A stretch of DNA of 64,000 bases from Fomes fomentarius (lineage: Eukaryota; Basidiomycota; Agaricomycetes; Polyporales; Polyporaceae): NCBI GenBank assembly GCA_022606135.1, contig JABYQN010000007.1, positions 248,001 through 312,000 of the forward strand. The letters run 5' to 3'. Position 1 is the stretch's first letter. Every line of letters starts with the position of its first letter. Below the pieces are notes generated by a model, which did not search any database, was not told where the DNA came from, and worked only from the letters and a program-made list of their open reading frames with translations. Below, piece after piece: positions 1 through 11,584 of this stretch. The position numbers and the translations under genes were made by a program.

Positions 1-1
1 G

Positions 2-448
2 GAGATCCGCACGACCGTGCACTCTGCGCTCTGGAACGAGGCGGGCGCGGCGCTCCGCCGCAAGCACAAGTTCGACGAGAAGGAGTACAAGGAGTACGTC
101 GAGAAGATCATGGAGCGCTTCGCGAACCCCCGCTTGAAGGACGAGGTTGTGCGCGTCGGCCGCGAGCCCCTGCGGAAGCTCTCGAAGGGCGACCGCCTAT
201 TGGGTCCGATGAATATGGCGCTCGAGTTTGGGCTTCCGACGGACAACTTGGTGAAGGGGATCGCTGCTGCGTTCATGTACGACAATGCAGAAGACAAGCA
301 GAGTGCCGACATGCAGAAGCGGGTGAAGGCGCATGGGATCTCAAAGGTCGTTGCCGAGAGCACCGGCTTCGAGGAGGACAGCAAGGAGCACGCGAAGATT
401 CTTGAGGCGTATCACAAACTGCGCGAGACCTACCGACAGCCCAATTGA
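2..448 (+). CDS. mtlD: Mannitol-1-phosphate 5-dehydrogenase, C-terminal part (5' truncated by window edge)
   Basis: The open frame runs in from base 2 with no start codon, so this is the last 148 or so codons of a gene that begins upstream. The stretch with NPRLKDEVVRVGREPLRKLS, then GDRLLGP and later GIAAAFMYDN matches the C-terminal helical domain of the MtlD family, which interconverts mannitol-1-phosphate and fructose-6-phosphate with NAD(H) in the cytosol. Bacterial and fungal members share the VVRVGR-PLRKLS-GDRL signature, which helps form the substrate site. The NAD-binding Rossmann half is not in the window. No intron is seen in this part, and the stop is TGA at 446-448. Fungal long-chain polyol dehydrogenases are the nearest alternative, but the motif order fits mannitol-1-phosphate dehydrogenase better. 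In fungi the enzyme feeds mannitol storage and stress protection. Confidence 0.85.
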   Translation, partial: EIRTTVHSALWNEAGAALRRKHKFDEKEYKEYVEKIMERFANPRLKDEVVRVGREPLRKLSKGDRLLGPMNMALEFGLPTDNLVKGIAAAFMYDNAEDKQSADMQKRVKAHGISKVVAESTGFEEDSKEHAKILEAYHKLRETYRQPN

Positions 449-802
449 GTTGCACGAGGTATACCTTCAGCTATTTGGACATGTATCGGCGCATACTCAT
501 GATGAGTCTTCGGTAGAGACTTCAGACGTTGAACTTCAAACAAATACCTATGCGTCTGTAGCACATTGTATAACACTCACATGGTAGTACATACTTCGAA
601 ACGGACTTGTAGTGTACGATACCTGTACTGTGTATTCACGTTATAATAGATCTCTGAAATGAAACGAATTTTGTGAGGTGCCACTCAGTACGTCGCCCTC
701 AAGAACTATCGCGGGCGCCTGGATATCTGGTGGATTTGAACTCGCACTCGATCTCCCACAACAGTCTGAGTGGCTCGCTTCTCAAGTATCCGGGTCCGAG
801 GC
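449..802. other. Intergenic
   Basis: This holds the 3' flank of the dehydrogenase gene and the 5' flank of the F-box gene. It is AT-richer than the flanking coding sequence. I see no convincing gene, and a TATA-like element is not clear. Confidence 0.6.
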
Positions 803-2723
803 ATGCCTGTAACTCACGAGTTGGTCTGTCTGATATGCAGCCAATGTTCTCTCGAGACCTTAGTCACCCTCGCAAGGACCTCCCGCCTTTGTCATGGCCC
901 CGCAATCCGTGTGATCTGGCGCCATATTCCCTACCTCGCGTGTTTGTTCTACACTTTGCCATCGGACTCATGGACGTCCGATCGAATGGTGCTGGTGAGC
1001 AGTCTGTTGAACGTTGAGCATCTAGCCGGTTAACAAAGGTTCTAATACCGAAGTTGAACACAGAAACCCACTCGCGAACTCTTCCCCAAGGACTTCATAC
1101 GTTTCGATATGCACGCAGCTCTTGTCTTGGAAGTCATTCCCATGGCGGAATTTGCTCAGCAATGGAATATACGGTTGAAGAACCCTATGTTCATACCGCC
1201 ATCAGGTCTGTCCCAACTTGAATCGTCTGCCTAGCCAAGGGACAAGAATTAACGGCCAACCATCTGCAGGAGAAGGTATTCGTATATCGAAGGAAATGTG
1301 GGCTGCCCTGCAGCGAATCAGCCTTACTCCCCTGCCAAATGTGCACAGGATGTCGTATACCGGGAGGACCGTTTTCAAGTCCGAGCAATCTGCGCCGATT
1401 CACGTTCTACTTGGGCCATCCCTACACAGGGCGAAGATCGTTCTCACTTATGACACCATCGACTGGCTATCAACTCACAGTGACATGACTGATTACGACG
1501 TCACACTTACCCAGATGATTCGTACACTCCCGATACGATGTCCCGACTTGACCCACCTCAATCTTTACGTCTTCAATCCGCACTCGTATCATCACACACA
1601 TCTGAAGGACGCGCTGGCAGATGCCTTGTGCGGTCTCCACAAGCTTGCGAAAGTCGAGTGCGGGCACATGTCCTTGAACCTACGGGCATGGAAGTGTCTC
1701 GGGTCGCTACCGACGCTCAAAAGTCTTCGCTTCCTCGCTTTCTCCGAGGACTTCCCCGCTGGGTCCTCACAATCAGAGCCTACCCCTCTGTTCCCCACTT
1801 TGCACGAGCTGACGATCCATGTCGACTCTTATGAACTGTGCGCATCTCTTATGGAGGCAGTCTCCTCACCCACTCTGCAATCTGTTCAATGCCAAATCAA
1901 GAGTCTCCCTGAAGCAGCGCCGTTCGAGGTGCTTACCGCAACGCTCGCCGCGCATCCTTCGGGGACATCGATCAAGGCACTCGCCATCAACACTGGGATA
2001 TGGTCGGTCCCGTCGAGACCCAGGCGCGAACAACACGACCCACTTCCGCTCCCAAAGAGCGCCTTTTCCGCCCTCACTTCACTCTCCTCGCTCGAGACAT
2101 TCTGGCTTGCAGGCGTCGGATACGCCGCTCTCGACGACGACGTCGCCGCGCAACTGGCGCGTGCCTGGCCGAACATCTGTGAACTTGCCATCGGTCCCCT
2201 CAACTCTCTCATCGCCGGACCCGATTTCCCAGAACCCTACCACTCGCAGGTCACCGCGCGCAGTCTCGCGCACTTTGCGCGACACTGCCCCCGCCTCGTG
2301 CGCCTGGCAATCGCGCTGGACGACCTCACCGCTGCGTCCATCCCGAGCCTGAGCCCGAGCCCGAAGCCGGACCCGAGTCCGAGTCCGAGTCCGAGTCCGA
2401 CCCGACGCCCGTCGCACGGAACCGCCTCTTCGGATGTGCTGCCGCAGCACCCCCTCTTGTATCTCTCGGTCGGCCGTCCGCGGGTGGGAGCTTCTGCGGT
2501 GACCGCCCTGGGCGAGTATCTAGGCGAACTGTTCCCCCAGTTACGTCACATCGTGCACAGTTGGCCGAGCGCGCCGGGAGCAATGCAGGTTTGGACCGCG
2601 GAGCAGCTCAGTCTGAGCGCGCACTGCGAGAAGGCATCGCGGTACATGTGCGCAATTCGTGTTGTGAGACAGCAAGAGCGCACTTGGCGTGCCACGCGGT
2701 TGGTGGAAGATGGTCCTCAGTGA
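803..2723 (+). CDS. F-box domain protein with LRR-like body
   Basis: Three exons: 803-994, 1064-1205, 1270-2723 (595 aa). Intron 1 (69 nt) starts GTGAGC and ends CAG. Intron 2 (64 nt) starts GTCTGT, has a CTTGAAT-like branch and ends CAG. Phases close at both. The N-terminus (HELVCLICSQCSLETLVTLA, then ARTSRLCHGPAIRVIW) is the F-box form common in Agaricomycetes. The body has irregular leucine-rich segments such as CPDLTHLNL and CPRLVRLAIALD. F-box proteins of this type are substrate receptors for SCF (Skp1-Cullin) ubiquitin ligases; the target cannot be inferred. A Ser-Pro/Asp-Pro run near residue 470 is encoded by a short tandem repeat. The start is the first in-frame ATG before the F-box. 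A second member lies at 54636-56444 on the other strand. Confidence 0.75.
2341..2402 (+). repeat. Coding microsatellite (Pro-Ser/Pro-Asp run)
   Basis: Short GAGCCC/GAGTCC-type hexamer repeats lie inside the F-box gene and encode a run of alternating Pro and Ser with some Lys and Asp. Such tracts change length easily and probably form a flexible linker. Confidence 0.7.
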
Positions 2724-3804
2724 TCTTGACAACATTGTTCGTTGTACGTCAGGACAAGCTTGAGCGAGTGTTTCTCGATTGCTTCACCTTGTTGATCAGT
2801 CCCACAGGATCAGCGAGATGTGCTTCAAGTCCGGCTAGGTTGAGCTAGCCATAATATCATTACTATGTACAACATGTACGACTACCTTGCACAAAAACAA
2901 ATGCAGCCTTGATATGTACAAGATGGAGCCGCCGCATATGACACGATTCGGTGCTTTCTAAAATCCCTGCTTTCGTAGTACGACGCGTCCGTAAAGAGAC
3001 TCGGAACTCGACGCGCCTTCAAGAAGTTCTTAAGTACATGTAAGTATCTCGATTCGGCGCCTTAACAAGCGCCTAGAATACGGAGGAGGCGCCACCTGCA
3101 GGCCACATCCGCACTAAGGCCGCAGCGGCGGCTCCCGGTCAGGTATGTCACACTCATTGTATCGTATCTAGTACGCCCACTAATACATACACGCCCGCAC
3201 TAACGCTTCCATGGCTCCTCAGTCGTTCCCTTCGCTCTCACAGCGCTACATGGAATCAGTGTCACCGTGTGTGAACCACGATGAAGACGGGAGCAGAAGG
3301 AGTGGCTCCACGTTGCTCGGAAAACGCATCTATTGGCACACAATTTTATAGTAGTCAAGACGCGCGGGCACAATGGAAAGCTGACCAATTTTCCATGCAT
3401 CCTACCAGTGCGTAGCAATGTGACCAGTAGGTTTTGCAGCTGCGACAGTTGACAATGTCCATTATAGGTGCAATATAATCAAGTTCTACCCAAGTTCACG
3501 GTCGTATCGCACTCACGCCGTTAGCCGAACCTGGTTTGACGGATTGATTACTAGACGGGGCCGGGATCTGACTTGCAAGACTACAATGGACAGGAGGAAA
3601 GGAAGACGAGGACATCTCCGCCGCACGCCAGTCCCAGCACGCTGCAGCGCTGCTTAGACGCTATTCTGTATGTATAAAGATGACTGACTCGAGCCCCAAC
3701 AGGGAAGTATCGACCTGCGTCAGGTCCACCGGTCAGTGTCGCCTACCATACTTGGAGATTGTGCAAACGAACTCACCGCCCTTCCCTTTTAGAATCGATC
3801 CCTC
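2724..3804. other. Intergenic, no gene seen
   Basis: About 1.1 kb between two genes on the same strand. The reading frames are short and have no recognisable motifs. A pyrimidine-rich stretch ending TTTTAG lies just before the start of the next gene and could be the acceptor of a 5'-UTR intron, but no strong donor is visible. Confidence 0.5.
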
Positions 3805-5358
3805 ATGACCACACCACGTTCCCTACTCTGGATTATAGAGAAGGTGCACAACCCGCAAGGGCTCGAGCTATGGTTCAACGATGGCCAACAGGTCACAGAC
3901 GTCGTACGCGGTGGTCCAAACCTCTCATGCCGTCTCATGGTGGAGAGTCAAGGTTTCCTTGACATAACTACTGGAGTAGTAGGCAGCCTGCCGAAGAACG
4001 GCCAGACCCTCTTCCTTGACCTCAACGATGAACTGTTGATGTTCTCTGACCCCACACTGGAGCAGCCTATCTTGCTTGCCCTATCCATCAGTGGAAATGG
4101 CACCTTCTCCGCGTGGGTGACGCTTTCGAACCCTCAACATCAGCAGCTAGCCCCCACCAAGATCATCGACCGGTCTTTCAATCCATTTCCCCATATCTCT
4201 CCCGAGGACGTTCAATATCTCGACAAGATGATTTTGGAGAAGTACGTTCCTTACCAGGGGAGTGTCGTGCCGGGCAAGACAGACGAAGAAATACGTGCCC
4301 TCGGCGCCAAGCTCTTCCCTTGGACTCCATATAGCTATCAGCTCGCGATGGCTGTCTACGACTGGACCACCGCATCTTTTGCGCGCATGGTGTTCATGAA
4401 AGTGTTCCAGTACACCGGCCTTGGCCCCGAGCCCTACCCCCTCGACCGAGCCAGCATCGCCCTCATGATCTGGCTGTCCAACTGGGATACATACCGCTCA
4501 GACGACCCCGACTACATGAACGCCTTCCTGATGGAACCCGCGCATTCAGAGGCCGAGGTCGCGCAGCAATTGGACGATGTCGCTGCTGAGCTCCAGCAGT
4601 TCAGCTCGGTCGAGAACAGTCTGCTCGCTGCCGCGGTCCAGTCCCTTCCACGAACCTGCATCTTGCAAACGCCATACCTGTTCAGCGGGCAGGTGGATGT
4701 GTACCAGATGGGTCTCAGCAGGTTCGGAATCGAGCTGTCCGAGTTCCCGGGCAACGCGGGGCCAGTCGGTACGGCCCTTGAGGTCGAGTTCGCGGCCGCG
4801 GCCGCGAGCTTCCTCCAGCCTGGCTCCGTCATCACGACCAAGGTCGTCTGGGCGTTCACAGATACAGAGGAAGACGCGAAACACTACTCGAACGGTATCC
4901 TGCTCGTTCTCCACGCATCCGTCGAGTCGCTGGTCTGGAGGAAGACGGCGTACATCACGGAGCTGTCGGACGGTCCAACGAAGACCGAGTACCTCTGCCC
5001 GCCCGGGTCATCCTTCCGCGTTCTGTCTGTCCACACCGGCAGCGACAATGTCCAAGTCATCGAACTGCAGTTTCATACACCGTCTGACGCGGCGGCTTCC
5101 CCGGTATCCGACTCTTTCGTAGGCGAGCAGGGCCTTGCTCGTACCGTGACGGTCCCCACATTTTCAACCGCTGTCGTGGAGGACTCCGTCGCGGTGGACG
5201 AGCTGCCCGGCCTCCCGCGCCGACGGGCCATTGTGATCCCGGAGCTTGACCAGGTTCCCCGTGGTGCCGCGCCGACCCTGGACCACGTTGCGGAGAAGTG
5301 CACGAATGGGAGGTGGTGCCGGTGCATTCAGAAGTATGCTGGTATTGGAACGCTCTAA
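3805..5358 (+). CDS. Intronless protein with ADP-ribosyltransferase-like C-terminal half
   Basis: A single 517-codon open frame, unusual here because its neighbours are intron-rich. I do not recognise the N-terminal 150 residues, which look beta-rich. From about residue 290 the pattern recalls arginine-type mono-ADP-ribosyltransferases: a first strand (SRFGIELSEFPG), then PGSVITTKVVWAFTDTEEDA near residues 338-355 in place of the F-x-S-T-S strand, a NGILLVLH strand, and a TEYLCPPGSSFRV motif near 394-406 resembling E-V-L-x-P-P-G-x-x-F-x-V. The Glu at about 395 sits where the catalytic Glu would be. The Ser-Thr-Ser motif is degenerate and the upstream Glu of ExE is absent, so activity is doubtful. 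There is no signal peptide. It may be a divergent enzyme, an inactive homologue, or an unrelated fold. A decayed partial copy lies downstream at 5640-5791. Confidence 0.5.
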   Translation: MTTPRSLLWIIEKVHNPQGLELWFNDGQQVTDVVRGGPNLSCRLMVESQGFLDITTGVVGSLPKNGQTLFLDLNDELLMFSDPTLEQPILLALSISGNGTFSAWVTLSNPQHQQLAPTKIIDRSFNPFPHISPEDVQYLDKMILEKYVPYQGSVVPGKTDEEIRALGAKLFPWTPYSYQLAMAVYDWTTASFARMVFMKVFQYTGLGPEPYPLDRASIALMIWLSNWDTYRSDDPDYMNAFLMEPAHSEAEVAQQLDDVAAELQQFSSVENSLLAAAVQSLPRTCILQTPYLFSGQVDVYQMGLSRFGIELSEFPGNAGPVGTALEVEFAAAAASFLQPGSVITTKVVWAFTDTEEDAKHYSNGILLVLHASVESLVWRKTAYITELSDGPTKTEYLCPPGSSFRVLSVHTGSDNVQVIELQFHTPSDAAASPVSDSFVGEQGLARTVTVPTFSTAVVEDSVAVDELPGLPRRRAIVIPELDQVPRGAAPTLDHVAEKCTNGRWCRCIQKYAGIGTL

Positions 5359-7235
5359 AGGAGACGGCAGGTATGATGCCCCTATAACTGTTAGTAGCTG
5401 TAGTGTATGCTCCGTTCTGCTTCCTAGAAAGGTTTTGAAGTTTGTAATACGATCCATCCGGATGGAACTTGTGGCAGCTTTTTCAGGTGACGGCATGGGA
5501 CAAATTGAACCCGTTCGAACACCCATGAGATTTCCTTCAACGACGATACTACACGAAGATCCCGAAGAAGTACTGTCCATCCCAGCAAGGCGGAGGAAGA
5601 GATGTGTCACCTTCCGAGTCCGAGTCACCGCTCGGTGACCATGTCGATATCCCCGTGATCTAGCTGTCCAGCCTAGTCTACATGAACGCCTTGTTGATGG
5701 AGCCAGCACGCCTCACTGCACTCCAAGTCCGAACGGTTGGAGCGCCAACTCGATCAGCACTTGGGTCGGTTCAAGTTCTCGCCAGTCTTCTATCCTCTCT
5801 GAACCATGAATGCGCCGATTCGAGTCAATCCCCACTCGTGTAGTAATTCCGAAATCATGCAATTAATATTAGTCTGCTTCCATCATCAAACTAACCGGCG
5901 ATGTTCGTACATACAACCGACACAAAGTACCCCCTCTTCCGACGACATGATCCACAATCATCATCATCACCAAGAATTAGCATGCGGATCATATCATACA
6001 GGGAGGAAGAGAAGTGGCAAGGAAGACGACTGGACTATCTGGCAGTACGGTCCCGCGATGAGCAGAAGATCCGAGCTCGCGTCGAAGCCATTGATGACCG
6101 TAGGCTAGACGTCGCTGGGAACAACTTGAAGGGCGGGTGCACCCCAGTCGTAAGTAGTCGCAGGTCGTCCGGGGGCGATGAGGGCGAGGTGGGCGGAGTC
6201 CACAGGTAGGGCGAGCAGGCAGTACAAGCAAGAGGCTAGCTGAACTGTACGTAGGAAGAAGCGACCAGGCTCAAGAGTGGAGCCAAGCAAGGCGAGGGAC
6301 CGCGTCGGAAGAGTGAAGGATGCCAGCTGTGATGGACCAGCTAGCGCCTAGAGATCAGCCAACGAGATCGAGGTTGAGTTGCCTTGCATGTCGAGGACAG
6401 CGACCAGCAAGGTGCAGGTGAGCCGGGTGCGGATGTCTGTCGTCCGAGTCGACCACAGGGGGTAAGGCCTTGAGCAGATGAAGTATATGGCGTGAGTCCA
6501 ACGTCGACGTTGGAGTATGGTAGGCCGTCCAAATCCAGGAGTACAGTGGGGGTACAGAGGCGGAAGTTACAAACAAACAGTCGGAGCGTCAGGGATGGGT
6601 GGCATCAACAGTGTTCTCCCCTTGAGAACAATGGGCACACTATCCCCGGAATCCGAAAGTCGTTGGTGTGGTGCGGTGGAAGAGGCGGAGTGGTAGGATC
6701 TAGACGGTCTGGACGGTCTGTTGGCGTGCTGCGTGCCCAGTGGCGAGTGGTCAACTCGGACGGCGTGCTGGTCGAGCGGGTCGGTCGGAATCCGTAGACT
6801 GAGGTGTGAACCGCGAGTGGAAGAGCCTCGAGGAGCTTGAAGCTTAAGTGCGTGCTAGGTAGTCGCCTAAAGGAGTGTCGCCCCGGAGAAGGTCCTCGGT
6901 GTCGGTGTCGTACGAACGAGTGTCTTGAGCAGTATGCCGATGAGCTGATGAGTAAGAAGGCGATAATGGGTATATGTAGGTTGTTGATATGTCAAGTGAT
7001 CATCCAGGGAGATAAGCCAAAGATCCAGGTAGAGCAGAGAGAGGAGACTGTGACGGGACTAGGTGCCCAGGTATAGGTTTAAATGAGGTATAAGGATATG
7101 TCGTAGATGCGTCGTGTTGTAGATCCAAGTTATATTGTCGTGTCGTCGTCGAAGTAGATGCTGAAGCCGATGCCGGTGCCCGAGCCGATGCTGATGCTGT
7201 AGTGTCTTGCAGTGTGGAGCATTGGAAAACCTTGC
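5359..7235. other. Intergenic, with a decayed gene fragment
   Basis: About 1.9 kb. Apart from the fragment at 5640-5791 I see no gene. A GATGCTGA/GATGCCGG-type degenerate repeat lies at about 7156-7203, just 3' of the next gene. Confidence 0.5.
5640..5791 (+). pseudogene. Decayed fragment of the ADP-ribosyltransferase-like gene
   Basis: This matches bases of about 4465-4615 in the gene upstream. GTGATCTAGCTGTCCA mirrors CATGATCTGGCTGTCC, and CTACATGAACGCCTTGTTGA mirrors CTACATGAACGCCTTCCTGA; the following bases (TGGAGCC then CAGCAC...) are alike too. About 20 bases between the two matched blocks are missing, a stop (TAG) replaces a Trp codon, and the frame is not maintained. It looks like the relic of a tandem duplication. 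Only a small central part of the gene is represented. Confidence 0.6.
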
Positions 7236-9074
7236 CTACCGCTCGTCGTCCTCGGAGAACGCCTCAGGAATGTTGCGATACCATAGGAAAGCGCGCCGAG
7301 ACCTGGCGCTATCTCTACTACTCCCCCGCATGAAGAACTCGTTGCACTCTTGTTCCTCAGTCAACGCAACGAACTGACCGTTGCGAGGAGTGATGAGCTG
7401 AGGCAGCGCAGGCGAGGGCCCGAAGATGTCATCGAGCAAGGGGGTCTGCGTGACAAGGCCTGGGGACACCGTCAGGTCACTGTGACTCTGTGTCGCCTCT
7501 GCGAAGCCCTTGTACGAAGGTGCCGGGGACGGGCTGAAGAGCTCCGCGATGAGGGCGAGTGTGGGCTGGACGGGGCTCGGGGGAACGGAGTGCACAGTGT
7601 CGTGCTGCTGGACGGGCATCGAGGGACGCTGGGCTCGGAGCGTGGTAAGGTGGACGTCGAGAGAAGCGAGGAAATCCTCTGCGGCAGCGAGCAAGTGGCT
7701 TGGCGGTGCCGAGGAAGTAGGCTTGGCTAGTGGTATTGGGGCAGGCTCTGGGAAACCTGCGTCGGAGGCGTCGTACCACACTTCATCTCCGCCGTCCATG
7801 GCGACGTGCCCGTCCCGCGGCAAAGACTCTGCCCCGTCCTCCTCGTAATCAGGGAGAGTACAGGAGCCGTGTGTGTGGTACATGGGCTTGACAGGAGATA
7901 TCCAGATATCCATTTCATCTGCAACGTCATCCATAGACGAGGACGGAGTGAAGTACATCTCGACATCCTGAGCGTGAAGGTGAGCATACTTTCGATACAA
8001 AGAGTAGCTGTCGCTTACCTCGTCATCCACCTCCATCACCTCTCCCTCCGGGACCGTGATCCCGAGGCCGGCGAGGGTTGGTTCCTCTTGAATCGGTGCG
8101 CTATCCCACATTACTCGAACTGCGGCAAGACGCTCACGCAGATCGCCTGGGATGACGAGGGGAACACTGCGGTGCACTGGCTTGTAGTGCTCTGGCCGCT
8201 TCGACTTCCAGCTCTGGCGATAGGGGACTGCGTTCGCAAGAGGGCGTGCATCCTTGCGTACCCGGAGGGGCCGTCTCTCTTTGACAAGCGTCGCGACGAC
8301 GATAGAGCGCGGGATGTCAATGTGGAACAAAGGGTCGGTCACCACACGCTTGGCCTTAGGTTGTATGGAGGATGGCTGCTGGGTAAGCGGAATGGCGAAT
8401 ATGGCTTCAGTACTTGCATGGCACATCGGAGGAGCGATCTGGACGACGGGGGGCTCGACGATGGCCTGCTGAACTAGCGCAGTAGGAATGGTGTCGGGGA
8501 ACACGAAGGGAAAGCCGAGTAGCCTGTACTCGGGCTGGCAGGCGACGGGAATGCTGGACACCTGCTTGAGGAAGGCCTTGCGGGTCTACTACCCGGTCAG
8601 CACAAGACCATGTACACCAAGGAGAAGACGAACCCGAGTAGTCAGGGACTGAGGACGGTCGCGCTTCTTGTTCTGCACGGCTCGCCGCTTGATCGGCTTA
8701 GAAGTGATCGCACGCACGTTAAATACGAACATCCGCATGGGTCGGGAGAACTAACAACGTACAGGTATGGCGTTCTCGCAGGGTCCTCGCTTGCACCTCT
8801 TCCGTCGGTGTTCGTCGATGTCGGCTTCTTGAGCGTTCTCCTCTTTGGCGGGATACTGGGGAGGAGGACCGACATCGTCCATGTCCATCAGGTCGCTTCG
8901 CATGCGCCGGCGAGGCCGGGGGGCGATGATACGGGCCCCGTTGAGCTGAACGATGACCTTCGCCATGGGTGGCTTGGCGTGTGGAGGTAGCTTGCGACGC
9001 CGCGGGCTCGCTAGCGAGACGGTGGTGAGCAATGAATCGCCTCTGTATGGGCGGGGTTCGGTGGACCGGTGCAT
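7236..9074 (-). CDS. Unrecognised protein with basic N-terminus and disordered acidic C-terminus
   Basis: Model on the minus strand: exons 8763-9074, 8634-8696, 7236-8585 (574 aa). Intron 1 is 66 nt (GTACGT...AAG) and intron 2 is 48 nt (GTTCGT, CTGAC branch, TAG); all phases are 0. I do not recognise a domain. The N-terminal 120 residues are rich in Arg and Lys, with clusters such as HRRKRCKRG and IKRRAVQNKKRDR that could be nuclear localisation signals. Next comes the most conserved-looking part, RKAFLKQVSSIPV and QPEYRLLGFPFVFP. The rest is Pro/Ser/Asp/Glu-rich and probably disordered. No membrane segments. The neighbours give no functional clue. The main doubt is the short middle exon: skipping it would leave one 177-nt intron and the same flanking frames. 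Confidence 0.55.
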
Positions 9075-9882
9075 GTTGAGTGTACGAGTATTGTAACAGT
9101 TGAGGTTGAGCGAGATGAAGGCGCGAAGATGGGCGAGGAGTGAAAGGCGAATGCGGGTTCAAGGCGAGTCTTGGGCCTAATAAGCACCGCGGGCGCGGCT
9201 GACAGCGCGATCGAACGGACTGTCGTCAGCCACGACGTTGTTCGGACTACTAGATATAGCTCACCAACCTCTGGTCATCCCTCCCGCCTCCCGTTCACAT
9301 ATTCGAGCTCGCTGGCTGCGAGTGCATCCTTGGCTTGCGGTCGACTCTGTGAGGCGGACAATCTGTGTATGACTGAAAAAGGCTTGACGCGGCCAGATGC
9401 TCTCTCATTTGTAACATGTCAGCCGGTCGCGCGCGCAAGAGACGAGTACTTGCATACATATGTACGTTCGAGGAGGGTGAAAGTAAGGACTGGGTCGATT
9501 CAGACGCGTGACGTATGTGGGACGGCGTTTGCCGTGGACGCAGGACCGCAGGGACCCGTCGGCTAGCCGCTAGCCCGAGGCTACTACCATCTCCTCGAGG
9601 CTCGAGCATTGCTCCAGTCAAAAGCCCTGTAACCCGTGTCAGCTTTCTGTCGGGGTGCAAGTTGAAGCTACTAGTAGACGACAGTCTGGACTCGGATTCT
9701 GGAAGCAGTAAGAGCATCGCACGATCCCGTCGAACGGGGTTGACAACATTCGCAGCAGTGTCCTACAGTACATAATTGTTACAAGATGACCAGCCAGCGA
9801 AAACACACGATATATCTACCAGAGTAGTGAGGAGGTAAGCGAATTGATAGATCAGCACTATGATACTACGCGCAAACATCAG
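9075..9882. other. Intergenic (tail-to-head)
   Basis: About 0.8 kb between two minus-strand genes. It should carry the promoter of the gene to its left and the 3' flank of the DUF6533 gene to its right. No gene seen. Confidence 0.5.
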
Positions 9883-11584
9883 TCATTCACTCAACTCATA
9901 CAGGTGTACGACGGCAGACTTACCAGGAGAATCTTCGTGGCCGCGGCTCGAATAACTGTAAGCGCTGATGCTCGTGAGTGGTTCAGCCTCCACATCTTTC
10001 CCTCTTCCCGGCAAGTTCGCAAGCCCAGCAGCCGAGATGTCAATCACACTGACTGTGCGTTCCACCCTGCTCTTCAGCTCATAGCTTTCTTCGGTCCACT
10101 CCGTCGTGGTCGCCCCGCCGCTGCCACTGCTAGCGCTTCCGGCAATGCGCCAATGTAAAGTGCTAGTTTCAACACCTGACTTCCCCGTCTTACCAGGTGT
10201 GCCGTCGGTTTGCATGTTGTTGAGGAGGTGAGCTTTCCGACGAACGTGGATGAGCATACGGGTAGTCATGATCCCTGTTGCAGCATGGAAGGGTCTGAAC
10301 GCAACGTAAGCCAGGGATGATGTAGTTCAATGTAGCAAAGCCACCAACCCGTAGCTGAACCACGGTATGTGCGTGATCCCCACGACCATGAGGTTGTTGA
10401 ACGTCAAGATGCAGGCGATGCTAGGGGCAGCGTCAGCGACTCGGGCAAGATGCACGCCGGCCTTAACATGTACGCACATGAAGAAGTATAGCAGGTTGTC
10501 GGACAAGACGACAGAGTACAGCGTTGGACGCCAGTTGCTGGCCAATGACCGATTGTCGTCCGCTCGCATTCGCGTGATGAAGGTCTCCCCGGCTTTCCAC
10601 AGCGCGTAGCCGAACAGGATGCCCTCGTAGACAGTGGCTGGATTGCACCGGTCAGATATCTCCGATACAGCCATGGCTTCGGGTTCGAAACACGCACCTG
10701 GGACCCATTGTGCCCACTCGATCCCCGTGTGAACAACCGGACAACCTGGAATGGGCAGCGACTTCGCTTGTGCGATCACTGACGCTCGGACACGACCGTT
10801 GTGGATCAATATCCACATGAAACCCACAACTGAACCAACGAAGAGCACTGCGTTGATGACCGCCACCTGCAGGGCCTGAATGAGGGCAAACAGCGCATCG
10901 TTTGAATGAAACGTACCCTTTTCGAAAGGCGGTAGAGGGCGTATATTCGCAGTTGCATCACAATCTCGACACCCCAGAGACTAAGCGCGCCCACGACCCT
11001 TATGATCGCGTCCATCCACACGCACCTGGCAGTGAGATCAAGTTGTCAGCGTGGCTGAGTACGCAAACGGAAACGCACACGCACGTATTCAGCGAGGGCT
11101 GGAAGTTGGCAAAGGAATGAATCTGAGCGACGTCGAAGAGGAGCGCCGTGATGGTGTAGTAACGAACCTGTAGTCGAGTGCGCGTTAACAGGGGTGTCTC
11201 CTCAGCGTCTTACAAGCGAGATGAATTGACCCAGAAGAAGAGCAATTTGCCAGAGTTCCAAGGACTTGGCTATAATCAGCGGGTGAGTAACACAGCACGC
11301 AACAGCGCCAGTGGGACTGGCTCACCCAAATGAATTTCATCTCGTCCTCAACCGTGATAACTCGATATCCCCCAAACTTAGCACAGAGTCGATGGCAAGG
11401 ACAGCAACTGATGGAGCTCACGATAGTCGTGCAAGACCCATGATAACGAACATGCTAGTAAAACACATGTCACAAAACAGCAGAGGGTATGATGTTGGCT
11501 GTACTCACGGCTGGTGTATAGCGGGATAGCAGCAGCTTTCTTCAGCGCGATCGCCAGGGCCACTCGAGCCGCTTGCGAAGACAT
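9883..11584 (-). CDS. DUF6533-type multi-pass membrane protein
   Basis: Nine exons on the minus strand: 11509-11584, 11422-11454, 11326-11360, 11231-11269, 11085-11167, 10917-11025, 10698-10866, 10349-10637, 9883-10294, giving 414 aa with closed phases. The spliced N-terminus reads SLSWVLHDYLITVEDEMKFI, the hallmark of DUF6533, followed by LLFFWVRYYTITALLFDVAQ and VEIVMQLRIYALY. About seven hydrophobic segments are expected, then a cytosolic Ser/Thr-rich tail after GIMTTRMLIHVRRKA. The family is greatly expanded in Agaricomycetes; a receptor-like role is often assumed but not established. The donor of the fourth intron is a weak GTCAAT, chosen because it restores the RYYTITALLFD frame. The intron at 10638-10697 is 60 nt with no stop, so a retained form would also be open. 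Several exons are only 33-39 nt. Confidence 0.8.

Noticed and set aside
8586..8591. Tandem in-frame stops (TAGTAG on the minus strand) inside coding-like sequence, suggesting a pseudogene
   Set aside because: A 48-nt intron with a GTTCGT donor, a CTGAC branch and this TAGTAG as acceptor removes them and keeps the frame.
10638..10697. Treating this 60-nt open stretch as coding in the DUF6533 gene
   Set aside because: It has GTGCGT, a CTGAC branch and CAG. Its removal joins WAQWVP to ATVYEGILFGYALWK, the family pattern.
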